6,919 nt of DNA from an uncultured Lachnospiraceae bacterium (lineage in GTDB: Bacteria; Bacillota; Clostridia; Lachnospirales; Lachnospiraceae). A model generated the notes under the pieces. The model was not told the origin of the DNA. It did no database searches and saw only the letters and a list, made by a program, of their open reading frames with translations. Shown here in pieces: positions 1-5,902 of the stretch; the first letter of the stretch is position 1, and each line of letters opens with the position of its first letter. The stretch lies in contig CADCPJ010000179.1 of the NCBI GenBank assembly GCA_902803245.1, positions 1 through 6,919 on the forward strand, given 5' to 3'. A program made the position numbers and the translations under genes.

Positions 1-11
1 CGGGGCGGACA

Positions 12-26
12 AGACGCGGAGCGTCT
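12..26. repeat. Short GC-rich hairpin, copy 1
   Basis: AGACGC (12-17), a GGA loop and GCGTCT (21-26) form a perfect 6-bp stem. It is related to the hairpin at 44-60, sharing the core GACGC-nnn-GCGTC. No T-run follows, so it is not an intrinsic terminator. The pair resembles a REP-type extragenic palindrome, but copy number in the genome cannot be judged from this window. Frames 1 and 2 hit stops at 28-30 and 41-43, so the tail of a gene from the left could end here, but only 9 to 13 codons would be visible. Confidence 0.5.
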
Positions 27-43
27 CTGAACGCCCACAATGA

Positions 44-60
44 GGGACGCAAAGCGTCCC
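44..60. repeat. Short GC-rich hairpin, copy 2
   Basis: GGGACGC (44-50), an AAA loop and GCGTCCC (54-60) form a perfect 7-bp stem with a 3-nt loop. The following bases are GAATGCTGG, so there is no T-tract and no terminator. The core is shared with the hairpin at 12-26 and starts about 32 bp further on. The two together are most likely a small extragenic palindromic element. Confidence 0.55.
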
Positions 61-160
61 GAATGCTGGGGGTGCTGAATAGTTACCGGAAATTTAAGAA
101 AAACCGGACGATTCGGGGTTCCATCTTTGCACAATATCATGTACAATCGTTTTATCGGTC

Positions 161-196
161 TCCACGCCGTGATCTTCGGCGTGGACATTTCTTTTT
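161..196 (+). terminator. Probable rho-independent terminator of a gene to the left
   Basis: TCCACGCCG (161-169) pairs perfectly with CGGCGTGGA (177-185) around a 7-nt loop, and ATTTCTTTTT (187-196) follows. The 9-bp GC-rich stem with a slightly interrupted T-tract fits an intrinsic terminator reading rightward. No gene ending here can be identified within the window, so the transcript would come from the left. On the opposite strand there is no T-tract, so it would act in one direction only. Confidence 0.6.
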
Positions 197-220
197 ATAC
201 ATAAATGTACGACTGCCATC

Positions 221-361
221 GCGCGGCTTGGAATACTGTTTTGCGGCTTGGAATACTGTTTTGCGGCTTGGAATGCTGTTTTGCAGCTTGGAATGCTGTT
301 TTGCGGCTTGGAATACTGTTTTGCAGCTTGGAATGCTGTTTTTGTAACTTGGAACATGATT
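221..361. repeat. 20-bp tandem repeat array (6 clear + 1 degenerate copy)
   Basis: Units of exactly 20 bp start at 221, 241, 261, 281, 301 and 321, with consensus TTGCRGCTTGGAATRCTGTT. The only differences are at the two R positions and in the first two bases of copy 1. A seventh, decayed copy with one extra base occupies about 341-361 and keeps the CTTGGAA core. There are no unique spacers, so this is not CRISPR. Twenty bases is close to two helical turns, so a protein bound at the repeated core would sit on nearly one DNA face. The array ends about 75 bp before the start codon of the c-di-GMP gene. Small open frames across it on both strands are by-products of the repetition and are not called as genes. 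Confidence 0.9.
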
Positions 362-377
362 TCGTTCGCTAAAGAAT
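349..377 (+). promoter_or_regulatory. Weak candidate promoter for the GGDEF/EAL gene
   Basis: TTGGAA (349-354, 4 of 6 bases of the -35 consensus) and AAGAAT (372-377, 4 of 6 of the -10 consensus) are separated by 17 bp. The -35 candidate is the conserved core of the last, degenerate repeat unit. The match is modest and other pairings, such as TAAAGA at 370-375 with a 15-bp gap, are possible. The gene needs a promoter between the terminator at 161-196 and its start, so one should lie in or just after the repeat array. This is the best I can see. Confidence 0.25.
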
Positions 378-434
378 TCTGTTTCGTCAAATGGCAGATT
401 CTGGCGCGAAAACGGAACTCTAAAGGGCAGATGT

Positions 435-2651
435 ATGGTCAGTAATTTGGATGTGAACCTCTATGACGACAGCCAGCTGCATATGATGGAGCAGGCCCTG
501 GTGCCGTTTGCCGTCTTTCGGTTTAGCAATGGAAAGGTCACTGCGCTTGCCGTGTCCCAGGGATTCGTGGACCTCTTCGGATTTCTGAACAAGGGAGAGG
601 CGTATGAGTCGCTGAACAGGAACATCTTTAACCATATCTTTTCGGAAGATGCCCCGGTGCTTGCGGCGTCCATCAGGCGCTTCCGGAATGAAGGAGGGCT
701 CCTTGATATCGTCTACCGCTGCATCATCCGGGGGGAGACGAGGACGATCCACGCCCAGGGCAGGCACATCCTGGAGAACCAGGATGAGAAGATCGCCGCG
801 CTCTGGTATGCGGACGAAGGGGTCTATGTGGATGGGAAAGCGTCTCTCACTGCGGAATCCATTCAGGCCTCGGTTCAGGAGAACAACGTCTATCAGGCCA
901 CAAATTATGACTTCCTGACCGGACTTCCGTCGATGACCCATTTTTTCCGGCTCGCGACGACCGGGAGGGAGACTCTCCGGGCGAATGGAAAAGAGACCGC
1001 CATACTGTTCATTGATTTAAACGGAATGAAGCACTACAACCACCGCTACGGATTTGCCGAGGGGGACCGGATGATCCGCCTCTTTGGCGAACTCCTGACG
1101 AAGTTCTTCGGGAAAATGAACTGCAGCCGGTTCGGGCAGGACCATTTTGCGGCATTTACTGCAGCGGAGGGGCTGGAAGGAACTCTTAAGGAACTCTTTC
1201 TTGAGAGCAGGAAGCTGGATGTAAAGAAACAGGTCAGCATCCGCGTCGGGATCTATCTGGACCCGAAGGACGAACTCGTGGACCCGAGTACGGCGTGCGA
1301 CAGGGCGAAGATGGCCTGCGACGTGGACAAGAACCAGTTCGAGTCCCATTTCCGGTATTTCAACGGCGCGATGCTTGAGAGAACGGAGCGGCAGCAGTAT
1401 ATTCTCGACAATCTGAGCCGCGCGATCGGGGAGGGATGGATCCAGGTCTACTTCCAGCCGATCATACGCAGTGCGAACGGGAGGGTCAGCGACGAGGAGG
1501 CGCTCGCGAGGTGGATCGACCCGGAGAGAGGCTTTTTGTCCCCGGCGGATTTCATCCCGATTCTTGAGGACGCGAAGCTGATTTACCTGCTGGATCTCCA
1601 CATCCTGGAACTGGTCCTCGACAAATTGAAGAAGCAGGAGGCGTCGGGGCTCTATGTGGTTCCCCAGTCCATCAACCTGTCAAGGACGGACTTCGACTCC
1701 TGCGACATCGTGTCGGAGATCGTAAAGCGCGTGGACGCCGCCGGGATCGACAGGAGCAGGATCAACATCGAGATCACGGAGAGCGTCGTCGGAAGCGACT
1801 TTGAGTTTATGAAAAAGCAGATCCAGCGCTTCCAGGAGCTCGGCTTCCCTGTCTGGATGGACGACTTCGGCAGCGGCTATTCCTCGCTCGATGTGCTGCA
1901 GAGCGTTCATTTTGACCTGATCAAGCTGGACATGAGATTCATGCAGCGCTTTGAGGAGAGCAGGGAGTGCCGGATTATCCTGACGGAGCTCATTAAGCTC
2001 GGCAGCGCGCTCGGCATAGACACGATCACGGAGGGCGTGGAGACCAAAGAGCAGGCGGATTTCCTCAGGGAAGTGGGGTGCACCAAGCTGCAGGGATACT
2101 ACTTCACCAAGCCGATCTCCCTTGAGAACATCATGGAGAGATACAGGACGGGGACGGCGATCGGGTTTGAGAATCCCGAGGAGTCCGGGTACTATGAGGC
2201 AGTCGGAAGACTGAACCTTCACGATGTGTCCTCGGTGATCGTCGAGGGCTCAGAGTCCTTCAACTGGAATCTGAATTCCTTCCCGATGGCTGTCTTCGAG
2301 ACCAGGGGAGAAGAGACGGTGATATCGCGCTTCAACAAGTCATTTTCGGATTTCGCGAAGCACTGTTTCCATAAAAATGAAGTGACGGAGAAGATGGATC
2401 TCATGGATCTCGGCGTGCAGCCGGATTCCGCGTACTTAAAAGCCCTCAGGCAGTGCATTGAGAGCGGAGGATACGCCGTCACGGATGACCCGCTGCCGAC
2501 GGGATTCGTCGTTCACTCCTATACGAGGAGAGTCGCCGTGAACCCGATTGACGGCACGATCGCCAGCGCCGGAGTGGTCCTCGGCGTGACGAATGAGCAG
2601 ACGAAAGGAAAGGAACTCCATGTCGGGGTTTCACGGATGGACGGGGAGTGA
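435..2651 (+). CDS. PAS-like/degenerate GGDEF/EAL/PAS-like protein, probable c-di-GMP phosphodiesterase
   Basis: This 738-residue protein has no obvious signal peptide or membrane segment and is likely a cytoplasmic c-di-GMP signalling enzyme. Residues about 17-140 form a PAS-like sensor region. A diguanylate-cyclase fold spans about 158-310; it keeps the metal Asp (D194) and the FAEGD segment, but GGDEF has become GQDHF (234-238), which should abolish cyclase activity. No inhibitory RxxD site precedes it. The EAL domain (about 320-570) looks intact: EAL at 355-357, N414 in INLS, E446 in IEITES, D476-D477 in MDDFGSGYSS, K497, E533 and E536 in TEGVE, and Q553 in LQGYYF. Residues about 605-720 look like a second PAS-like domain (NSFPMAVFE, SRFNKSFSDF), an uncommon position after EAL. 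The start follows AAAGGG at 422-427, 7 bp upstream. The degenerate GGDEF may serve as an allosteric GTP sensor, as known for some EAL proteins. Its own PDE activity is inferred. Confidence 0.93.
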   Translation: MVSNLDVNLYDDSQLHMMEQALVPFAVFRFSNGKVTALAVSQGFVDLFGFLNKGEAYESLNRNIFNHIFSEDAPVLAASIRRFRNEGGLLDIVYRCIIRGETRTIHAQGRHILENQDEKIAALWYADEGVYVDGKASLTAESIQASVQENNVYQATNYDFLTGLPSMTHFFRLATTGRETLRANGKETAILFIDLNGMKHYNHRYGFAEGDRMIRLFGELLTKFFGKMNCSRFGQDHFAAFTAAEGLEGTLKELFLESRKLDVKKQVSIRVGIYLDPKDELVDPSTACDRAKMACDVDKNQFESHFRYFNGAMLERTERQQYILDNLSRAIGEGWIQVYFQPIIRSANGRVSDEEALARWIDPERGFLSPADFIPILEDAKLIYLLDLHILELVLDKLKKQEASGLYVVPQSINLSRTDFDSCDIVSEIVKRVDAAGIDRSRINIEITESVVGSDFEFMKKQIQRFQELGFPVWMDDFGSGYSSLDVLQSVHFDLIKLDMRFMQRFEESRECRIILTELIKLGSALGIDTITEGVETKEQADFLREVGCTKLQGYYFTKPISLENIMERYRTGTAIGFENPEESGYYEAVGRLNLHDVSSVIVEGSESFNWNLNSFPMAVFETRGEETVISRFNKSFSDFAKHCFHKNEVTEKMDLMDLGVQPDSAYLKALRQCIESGGYAVTDDPLPTGFVVHSYTRRVAVNPIDGTIASAGVVLGVTNEQTKGKELHVGVSRMDGE

Positions 2652-2699
2652 GCTTACGGGCGGCAGAGACGAAGAGAATGCGGGTATAACAAAAAAGCA

Positions 2700-2850
2700 G
2701 ATAACAGATAAAGCTGATAAAAGACAAAAACAGTTACAGAATAAGGACAAAGCCGACAAAGATAACAGACAAAAGCCGACAAACATAACAGACAAAGCTG
2801 ACAAACATAACAGACAAAAGCCGACAAACATAACAGACAAAGCAGATAAA
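2700..2850. repeat. A/C-rich 22/23-bp tandem array with 45-bp higher-order period
   Basis: Four good units lie at 2761-2783 (23 bp), 2784-2805 (22), 2806-2828 (23) and 2829-2850 (22). Each contains ATAACAGACAAA followed by AGC or AAGC and ending GACAAA or GATAAA. The alternation gives two 45-bp doublets, 2761-2805 and 2806-2850. A diverged unit lies at 2700-2721, and 2722-2760 holds a scrambled one. The + strand is very rich in A and C and almost free of T, so its RNA would be unstructured. The array starts about 50 bp after the stop of the EAL gene and runs straight into the terminator stem, so it should form the 3' untranslated tail of that mRNA and, in the other direction, lie just past the end of the PLP operon. 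Confidence 0.85.
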
Positions 2851-2852
2851 AG

Positions 2853-2884
2853 AGAGGAAGGGCGGATGCCCTTCCTCTTTTTTT
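2853..2884. terminator. Strong bidirectional rho-independent terminator
   Basis: AGAGGAAGGGC (2853-2863), the loop GGAT and GCCCTTCCTCT (2868-2878) form a perfect 11-bp stem. T2879-T2884 follow on the + strand, ending the rightward EAL transcript. The A-run just before the stem (2848-2851) reads as CTTTTATCT after the stem on the opposite strand. The same hairpin therefore lies about 28 nt past the stop of the leftward threonine-synthase-like gene and can end that transcript too. It is the only terminator seen between the two convergent genes. Confidence 0.9.
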
Positions 2885-2906
2885 ACATCCCTGCAGCAGG
2901 TTCTGC

Positions 2907-4148
2907 TTAATGTTTGCTCAGAGCTTCGAGAAGCTTACCCATATCCGGCGGAAGGAGAACCGGCTCCCCCGTCGCCTTGATCGCATTAGCCACGTCCTTC
3001 AGGCCGTTGCCCGTGACGATGGAGACGACGCTTGCGCTCTTCTCGATGAGGCCTTCCTCGAGAGCCTTCTTAAGGCCGGCTGTCCCGGTGGCGCCTGCCG
3101 GCTCCGCGAAGATGCCCTGGGTGCGGCCGAGGAGGCGCATCGCGGCGAGAATCTCCTCGTCGGAGACGTTGACGATCACACCTTCTGACTCCTCGATGGC
3201 CTTTAAGGCCTTGACCGGGTTTCTCGGCACACCGACGGCGATCGAGTCCGCAAGCGTGTTTTCTTCCTGAGGCTTCCAGTCCATCGTGTGGATGTACGCG
3301 GCTGCGTTGATCGGGCAGCAGCCGGAGGCCTGGACGGAGATGAGGCGCGGGAGGCGGCTGATGAAGCCCGCCGCGTAGAGGTCCTTGAAGCCCTTCCAGA
3401 CGCCGGCGATGGTGCACCCGTCCCCGACGGAGACGGCGACGTAGTCCGGAACCTTGAAATGAAGCTGTTCAGCGATCTCAAGGGACACCGTCTTCTTCCC
3501 TTCCATCAGGTAGGGATTGATGGCCGCGTTCCGGTTGTACCAGCCGAAGTGGTCGATGGCCTCGGCGGAGAGGCGGAACGTGTCCTCATAGCTTCCGTCG
3601 ACGAGGATCACCTTGGCCCCGAACATCTGCAGCTGGGCGACTTTCCCCTTCGGCGCGCGGGACGGCACGAAGATAAATGTCCTCATGCCCGCCGCGGCGG
3701 CGTTCCCCGCCAGGGAGCTGGCCGCATTTCCGGTGGACGAGCAGGCGATGATGTGCTTGCCTGCTTCCTCCGCCTTCACTACGGCCATCGCCGAGGCGCG
3801 GTCTTTGAGGGAGGCTGTCGGGTTCTGGCCGTCGTCCTTGATCCACATAGGTCCCGTAAGACCTATGGCTTCTGCCAGGCGTCCCGCACTGTATAATGGA
3901 GAATTTCCGACCCGGAGGCGGGGAGTCCTGCCGATTCCCTCCACCGGTAGAAATTCCATATATCGCCACATCGTGGATTCCGTGCGGTCCATGAGCTCAT
4001 ATTTCGTGAGCTTCGACCGGATGTAGTCGTAGTCGTATTCGATGTCGAGGATGCCGCCGCACTCCGGGCAGACGGTGATATCCGGAGTCGCCTCCGTCAC
4101 GTGCCCGCATAGGGTGCATCTCGCACCTGTGATCTGCCTGATCTTCAT
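2907..4148 (-). CDS. Threonine-synthase-like PLP enzyme with zinc ribbon (fold type II)
   Basis: The protein has 413 residues, the usual length for archaeal-type threonine synthases and cysteate-synthase-like relatives. An N-terminal zinc ribbon is seen as C11-x2-C14 and C27-x2-C30. The PLP lysine is K115 in NPTASLKDRA, where ordinary threonine synthases have NPTGSFKDRG. Also present are SSTGNAA (137-143), a KVAQLQMFGAKV segment (169-180), the phosphate-binding loop GDGCTIAG (242-249) and TGNGLKD (379-385). The family performs beta- or gamma-replacement or elimination on amino-acid substrates. I chose the start at 4148 because AAGGAG (complement of 4160-4165) precedes it by 11 nt and the zinc ribbon begins just after. 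An in-frame ATG at 4220 would overlap the upstream gene and lacks family support. It lies 31 bp after the larger PLP gene, so the two are probably co-transcribed. Housekeeping ThrC is possible, but the pairing with another PLP enzyme opposite ygeY suggests a catabolic role. Substrate unknown. Confidence 0.9.
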   Translation of the reverse strand: MKIRQITGARCTLCGHVTEATPDITVCPECGGILDIEYDYDYIRSKLTKYELMDRTESTMWRYMEFLPVEGIGRTPRLRVGNSPLYSAGRLAEAIGLTGPMWIKDDGQNPTASLKDRASAMAVVKAEEAGKHIIACSSTGNAASSLAGNAAAAGMRTFIFVPSRAPKGKVAQLQMFGAKVILVDGSYEDTFRLSAEAIDHFGWYNRNAAINPYLMEGKKTVSLEIAEQLHFKVPDYVAVSVGDGCTIAGVWKGFKDLYAAGFISRLPRLISVQASGCCPINAAAYIHTMDWKPQEENTLADSIAVGVPRNPVKALKAIEESEGVIVNVSDEEILAAMRLLGRTQGIFAEPAGATGTAGLKKALEEGLIEKSASVVSIVTGNGLKDVANAIKATGEPVLLPPDMGKLLEALSKH

Positions 4149-4179
4149 ATTTGTTTTTACTCCTTGCGCAATATGCCGG

Positions 4180-5649
4180 TCACAGCTTCCGGATGAGCCC
4201 GACCTCTTCGTTGAACTCACGGATCATATCGTCCACCTTCGCGGCAGCGGCTTTCGCCGTATCCCAGGTGTTCTTCTGATCGTACCAGAGGGCGTTCAGC
4301 TCCTCGCTGGTCTTGCCCTGCTGTTCAACCCATGTGTAGTACTTGAGGTTGTGGACGCGTTTTCTCTCCGGGTATGTGAGCTCGAGCATATTGTCGGTCT
4401 TCTCGGAGAGGATGTGGGTGTGGAAATCGATGGCGGCCATCTCGCGGGTGTAAGCCCCGTCCGCATCCTGCAGTTCCTTCACCCTGGAGCTGTACATCGA
4501 GGCGGAGTCCGTCATGACCGAGGCGACGACGTCGTGCTCCGTGAGCTCGTAGTACTTCGCCATCTTGATCGCGGAGAGCATGTTGGCGATGCCGCTGATG
4601 CCGAAGAGATGGAGGTTTGCGATCGTCTCCTCCGGCACGCCGACGCTTCTTAAGTAAGCCTGCCCTTCCGGCTCATTAAAGAGGCGGAGAACCTTCTGGG
4701 AGTCCTCGTCGTCGATGTCGACCACAAGGTCGGTGTTCTTCACGTTGTGGATCCACGGCACGTGCTTGTCGCCGATCCCCTCGATGCGGTGCGAACCGAA
4801 GCCGTTGTCAAGGAGGGTGGGGCACTGGAGCGCCTCGGCCACGCCGAGCTTTGCGCCCGGAAGCACGTCCTTGATGCGGTCGCCCGAAGCCATGGTCCCT
4901 GCGGAGCCGGAGGTGAAGATCGCGCCGAAGAAGCGGTCGCCTTCGCCCTTCATGTCCTCAAATGCCTCGAGAATCGCATTTCCGGTGACATTGTAGTGCC
5001 ACATGTAGTTGCCCATCTCCTCGAACTGGTTGAAGATCATGCAGTCCGCGCGCTGCTTGAGCTCATTTGTCTTATCGAAGATCTCCTTCACGTTGGACTC
5101 CGAGCCCGGGGTCGCGATGATCTCACTTGCGATGGTATGAAGCCACTCGAACCTCTCGCGGCTCACTCCCTCCGGGAGGATCGCGATGGAGTAGCAGCCG
5201 AGGAGCTTGGAGTTAAATGCCCCGCCTCTGCAGTAGTTGCCGGTGGACGGCCACACCGCCTTGTGATAGGAGGAGTCGAACTGCCCGGTGACGAGCGGCG
5301 GGACGAGGCATCCGAAGGAAGCTCCGACCTTGTGGCAGCCCGTCGGGAAGTACTTGCCCGCCATGAGCAGGATCTTCGCCTTCACGCCGGTGAGCTCTGT
5401 CGGGAGCACGATGTAATTGGGACGGCCGAAGAGCCCGCCGAACTCCTTGGGCTCATTTTTCCACGTCACGCGGAACAGATTGAGAGGATTGACGTCCCAA
5501 AGTCCCACCTGCGTCAGCTTCTCCCGGATCTTCTCCGGAATCCGCTCCGGATGCTGCATCTCCTCGATTGTGGGGATAATGATGTTCTGCTCGCGCGCCC
5601 TCTCGATATTGTGCGCGCGCCCTTCCTTGTGAATGGTCAGATCAATCAT
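4180..5649 (-). CDS. PLP-dependent fold-type-II enzyme, TrpB/cysteine-synthase-like (489 aa)
   Basis: This is a 489-residue cytosolic PLP enzyme of the tryptophan-synthase-beta/cysteine-synthase superfamily, but not a standard member. The likely Schiff-base lysine is K107 in FPTGCHKVGASFG, resembling the HTGAHK motif of TrpB. PSTGNYCRGGAF (134-145) matches the substrate-loop TSGNxG of the fold, and TSGSAGTMASGD (246-257) is a probable phosphate-binding glycine loop. Residues about 1-60 and the charged C-terminal part (about 385-489) extend beyond the core, making it longer than TrpB (about 400) or CysK (about 310). The start is preceded by GGAGG (complement of 5659-5663) at 9 nt. It is the first gene of a leftward operon with the threonine-synthase-like gene and is divergent from ygeY. 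I recognise it as a type often labelled a PLP-dependent beta-subunit protein in Clostridia. Its reaction is not known to me; a beta-elimination (ammonia-lyase-like) role is inferred from context only. Confidence 0.9.
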   Translation of the reverse strand: MIDLTIHKEGRAHNIERAREQNIIIPTIEEMQHPERIPEKIREKLTQVGLWDVNPLNLFRVTWKNEPKEFGGLFGRPNYIVLPTELTGVKAKILLMAGKYFPTGCHKVGASFGCLVPPLVTGQFDSSYHKAVWPSTGNYCRGGAFNSKLLGCYSIAILPEGVSRERFEWLHTIASEIIATPGSESNVKEIFDKTNELKQRADCMIFNQFEEMGNYMWHYNVTGNAILEAFEDMKGEGDRFFGAIFTSGSAGTMASGDRIKDVLPGAKLGVAEALQCPTLLDNGFGSHRIEGIGDKHVPWIHNVKNTDLVVDIDDEDSQKVLRLFNEPEGQAYLRSVGVPEETIANLHLFGISGIANMLSAIKMAKYYELTEHDVVASVMTDSASMYSSRVKELQDADGAYTREMAAIDFHTHILSEKTDNMLELTYPERKRVHNLKYYTWVEQQGKTSEELNALWYDQKNTWDTAKAAAAKVDDMIREFNEEVGLIRKL

Positions 5650-5678
5650 AGGGTTCTTCCTCCGTCATGTTTGTCCTC

Positions 5679-5705
5679 GCCGGCGCACACAGGGGTTCCG
5701 CCGGC
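5679..5705 (-). promoter_or_regulatory. GC-rich leader hairpin upstream of the PLP operon
   Basis: GCCGGCG (5679-5685) pairs perfectly with CGCCGGC (5699-5705), a 7-bp GC-only stem with a 13-nt loop. In the leftward transcript it sits about 15 nt upstream of the ribosome site at 5659-5663. No T-run follows, so it is not a terminator. It may be a leader structure or incidental. There is no recognisable riboswitch core. Confidence 0.35.
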
Positions 5706-5738
5706 TTTCGCTCATTATGATGCCGCTGCTATGCAGCT

Positions 5739-5750
5739 GCAGTGTACTGC
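5739..5750. repeat. 12-bp inverted repeat in the leftward leader
   Basis: GCAGT (5739-5743), GT and ACTGC (5746-5750) form a perfect inverted repeat, next to the self-complementary GCAGCTGC (5733-5740). It lies inside the predicted 5' leader of the PLP operon, downstream of its promoter candidate. It could be a small RNA structure or a secondary protein-binding site. Evidence is limited to symmetry. Confidence 0.35.
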
Positions 5751-5796
5751 CCAAAACGCACAAAAACAGCGCCATTTTGAGAAATACTGTGGTCAA

Positions 5797-5825
5797 AGTG
5801 TAGCACCATTTCCGGGGAAATGCAA
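5797..5825 (-). promoter_or_regulatory. Candidate sigma-A promoter for the PLP operon (leftward)
   Basis: Read on the minus strand: TTGCAT (complement of 5820-5825), a 17-bp spacer, then TACACT (complement of 5797-5802) preceded by TGC, giving an extended -10. Transcription would start near 5790, leaving a leader of about 140 nt before the start codon at 5649. The -35 match is poor (3 of 6) and the -10 moderate (4 of 6). The extended -10 and the palindrome centred in the spacer raise its credibility. Confidence 0.45.
5807..5822. promoter_or_regulatory. Perfect 16-bp palindrome, candidate operator
   Basis: CATTTCCGGGGAAATG consists of 7-bp perfect arms (CATTTCC / GGAAATG) around a GG centre. 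It covers most of the spacer and part of the -35 of the candidate leftward promoter, and lies about 53 bp upstream of the -35 of the ygeY promoter. A dimeric regulator bound here would block the leftward promoter and could influence both directions. Regulator identity is unknown; none is encoded in the window. Confidence 0.5.
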
Positions 5826-5874
5826 CTCATGTACTGATAAAATGTAAGCATGCCTTAAAGTTTTTCAGACCCTA

Positions 5875-5902
5875 TTGATTTTTGCCTTCCAAGTGCTATG
5901 AT
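5875..5902 (+). promoter_or_regulatory. ygeY: Probable sigma-A promoter of ygeY
   Basis: TTGATT (5875-5880) and TATGAT (5897-5902) are separated by 16 bp, and TGC directly before the -10 makes it an extended -10 element. The matches are 4 of 6 and 5 of 6. Transcription would start near 5909, leaving a leader of about 80 nt before the ygeY start at 5990. The leader shows no strong terminator or known riboswitch. Confidence 0.65.

Noticed and set aside
221..361. CRISPR array
   Set aside because: The 20-bp units are directly adjacent with no unique spacers, and no cas gene is present.
63..390. Overlapping small open frames on both strands over the 20-bp repeats
   Set aside because: Both are created by repetition of a unit without stops, cross the terminator hairpin at 161-185, lack good ribosome sites and show no recognisable domain.
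2631..2840. Hydrophobic repetitive 69-codon frame on the minus strand
   Set aside because: The Leu/Phe/Ser-rich sequence is the complement of the A/C-rich repeat, has no ribosome site and overlaps the end of the EAL gene.
3288..3896. 202-codon open frame on the + strand
   Set aside because: Antisense shadow of the threonine-synthase-like gene in GC-rich coding DNA.
4149..4220. Longer N-terminus for the threonine-synthase-like gene starting at 4220
   Set aside because: It would add 24 low-complexity residues (SSTKRSGSSGSC) and overlap the end of the upstream gene. The ATG at 4148 has a better ribosome site and starts directly before the zinc ribbon.
4747..5847. 366-codon open frame on the + strand
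   Set aside because: It is the antisense shadow of the 489-residue PLP enzyme, whose motifs and ribosome site are clear; its translation has no recognisable motifs.
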